Shown piece by piece: positions 63,503-64,000 of a stretch of DNA of 64,000 nucleotides. The stretch covers positions 1-64,000 of the forward strand of contig CACYFF010000003.1 of NCBI GenBank assembly GCA_902773665.1. The letters run 5' to 3'. The notes beneath the pieces are model-generated. The model searched no databases. It was not told the DNA's origin and worked only from the letters and a program-made list of their open reading frames with translations. The position numbers and the translations under genes are program-made. The first letter of the stretch is position 1; every line of letters starts with the position of its first letter. This DNA comes from an uncultured Eubacteriales bacterium (GTDB lineage: Bacteria > Bacillota > Clostridia > Peptostreptococcales > Anaerovoracaceae).

Positions 63503-64000
63503 ATGGTTTACAGAGTATACGTAGAAAAGAAACCCGGATTCGATCTGGAAGCGAAGAGCATGCTGGCAGATCTGAAGTCCAGCCTGGGGATCGAAGGCCT
63601 GAAGGACGTGCGGATGTTCAACCGCTACGACGCGGAGAACATGTCGAAGGAACAGTTCGACTACGCCGTAAAGTACGTTTTCTCCGAACCGCAGATGGAT
63701 ACCGCCTGCGAGCTGCCCGACTTCGGCGATGCCAAGGTCTTCGCCGTGGAATTCCTGCCCGGCCAGTTCGATCAGAGAGCGGACTCCGCTGCCCAGTGCA
63801 TCCAGCTGATCTTCCAGGGCGAACGCCCCCTCACCCGCTCCGCCAGAGTCTATGCTCTTTATAGCGATCTGAGCGATGCGGACGTGGAAGCGGTCAAGAA
63901 GTACGTCATCAACCCCGTGGAAGCCAGAGAAGCCGCGGCGGAAGTCCCCGAGACCCTGGTCGTCAACTACGACATTCCCACGGAAGTTGCCACCCTGACG
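63503..64000 (+). CDS. purL: Phosphoribosylformylglycinamidine synthase, large single-chain type (5' part)
   Basis: The first 166 codons are open to the window end. MVYRVYVEKKPGFDLEAK and LGIEGLKDVRMFNRYD, followed by EFLPGQFDQRADSAAQCIQL, match the PurS-like N-terminal domain of the single-chain FGAM synthase (about 1240 residues) rather than a separate PurL with PurS and PurQ. It starts 37 bases after purD; the SD (AAAGGAC) is rather far from the ATG. It would complete the glutamine-using step between PurN and PurM. Confidence 0.9.
   Translation, partial: MVYRVYVEKKPGFDLEAKSMLADLKSSLGIEGLKDVRMFNRYDAENMSKEQFDYAVKYVFSEPQMDTACELPDFGDAKVFAVEFLPGQFDQRADSAAQCIQLIFQGERPLTRSARVYALYSDLSDADVEAVKKYVINPVEAREAAAEVPETLVVNYDIPTEVATLT

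Overview
The window looks like chromosomal DNA of an anaerobic, GC-rich (roughly 58-60% GC by eye) Clostridia-type member of the Bacillota. Pointers are a V-type ATPase operon, NhaC, 2-hydroxyacyl-CoA-dehydratase-like proteins with their activase, selenium-handling genes (yedF, yqeB, yqeC), a folT tetrahydrofolate riboswitch, a short SRP RNA, a D-cysteine desulfhydrase and a PurO plus stand-alone AICAR transformylase purine route. The exact genus cannot be fixed from sequence alone. No rRNA, tRNA, IS element, prophage or CRISPR array was seen. Almost everything up to 54.2 kb is on the minus strand; everything from 54.6 kb on is on the plus strand.

Region by region. 0-10.3 kb (minus): class A penicillin-binding protein, then a compact cyclic-nucleotide set (class III cyclase, MBL-fold hydrolase that may be a phosphodiesterase, two stand-alone cNMP-binding proteins), an S66 LD-carboxypeptidase, an M20 amidohydrolase, RNase HII, a NYN-LOTUS protein and an L,D-transpeptidase. 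10.3-13.7 kb: two divergent U32 proteins, probably RNA hydroxylation factors. 13.7-17.6 kb (minus): a five-gene sulfur/selenium redox cluster (DUF3343 carrier, cysteine desulfurase, activase ATPase, YedF, double-cubane-type reductase) behind a 36-bp palindrome; this is my main candidate for an undescribed system. 17.7-21.5 kb: an HD hydrolase, 5-oxoprolinase PxpABC and a DEDDh exonuclease. 21.6-24.6 kb: a small membrane protein, a degenerate 62-bp tandem repeat array, a lipoprotein and YchF. 24.6-30.4 kb: dnaX-ybaB-recR followed by an amidohydrolase, a cytosolic serine hydrolase, lgt and a HAD phosphatase. 30.4-32.8 kb: xdhC-yqeC-yqeB, divergent from the D-cysteine desulfhydrase gene. 33.96-34.1 kb: SRP RNA with its own strong promoter. 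34.1-43.1 kb: nucleoside kinase, pcrA, ligA and a large hybrid histidine kinase. 43.1-45.1 kb: folT-folC under a THF riboswitch. 45.2-54.2 kb: a YdbC-like protein and a nine-gene V-ATPase operon (G/H-I-K-E-C-F-A-B-D). 54.6-64 kb: NhaC, then purE-purF-purM-purN-purO-AICARFT-purD-purL, the last running off the window.

How the genes work together. The V-ATPase rotor keeps the Na+ ligands known from Enterococcus hirae NtpK and its operon is divergent from NhaC, which suggests a sodium-based energy economy. The folate uptake and polyglutamylation genes supply the one-carbon units used by PurN and the AICAR transformylase. Two separate loci, yedF/desulfurase/DUF3343 and xdhC/yqeC/yqeB, together resemble the labile-selenium molybdenum hydroxylase maturation system, although neither selD nor the hydroxylase lies in the window. 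The PurF in the purine operon lacks the N-terminal nucleophilic cysteine needed for glutamine use. All promoters, operators and terminators listed were found by eye; none is experimentally supported here.
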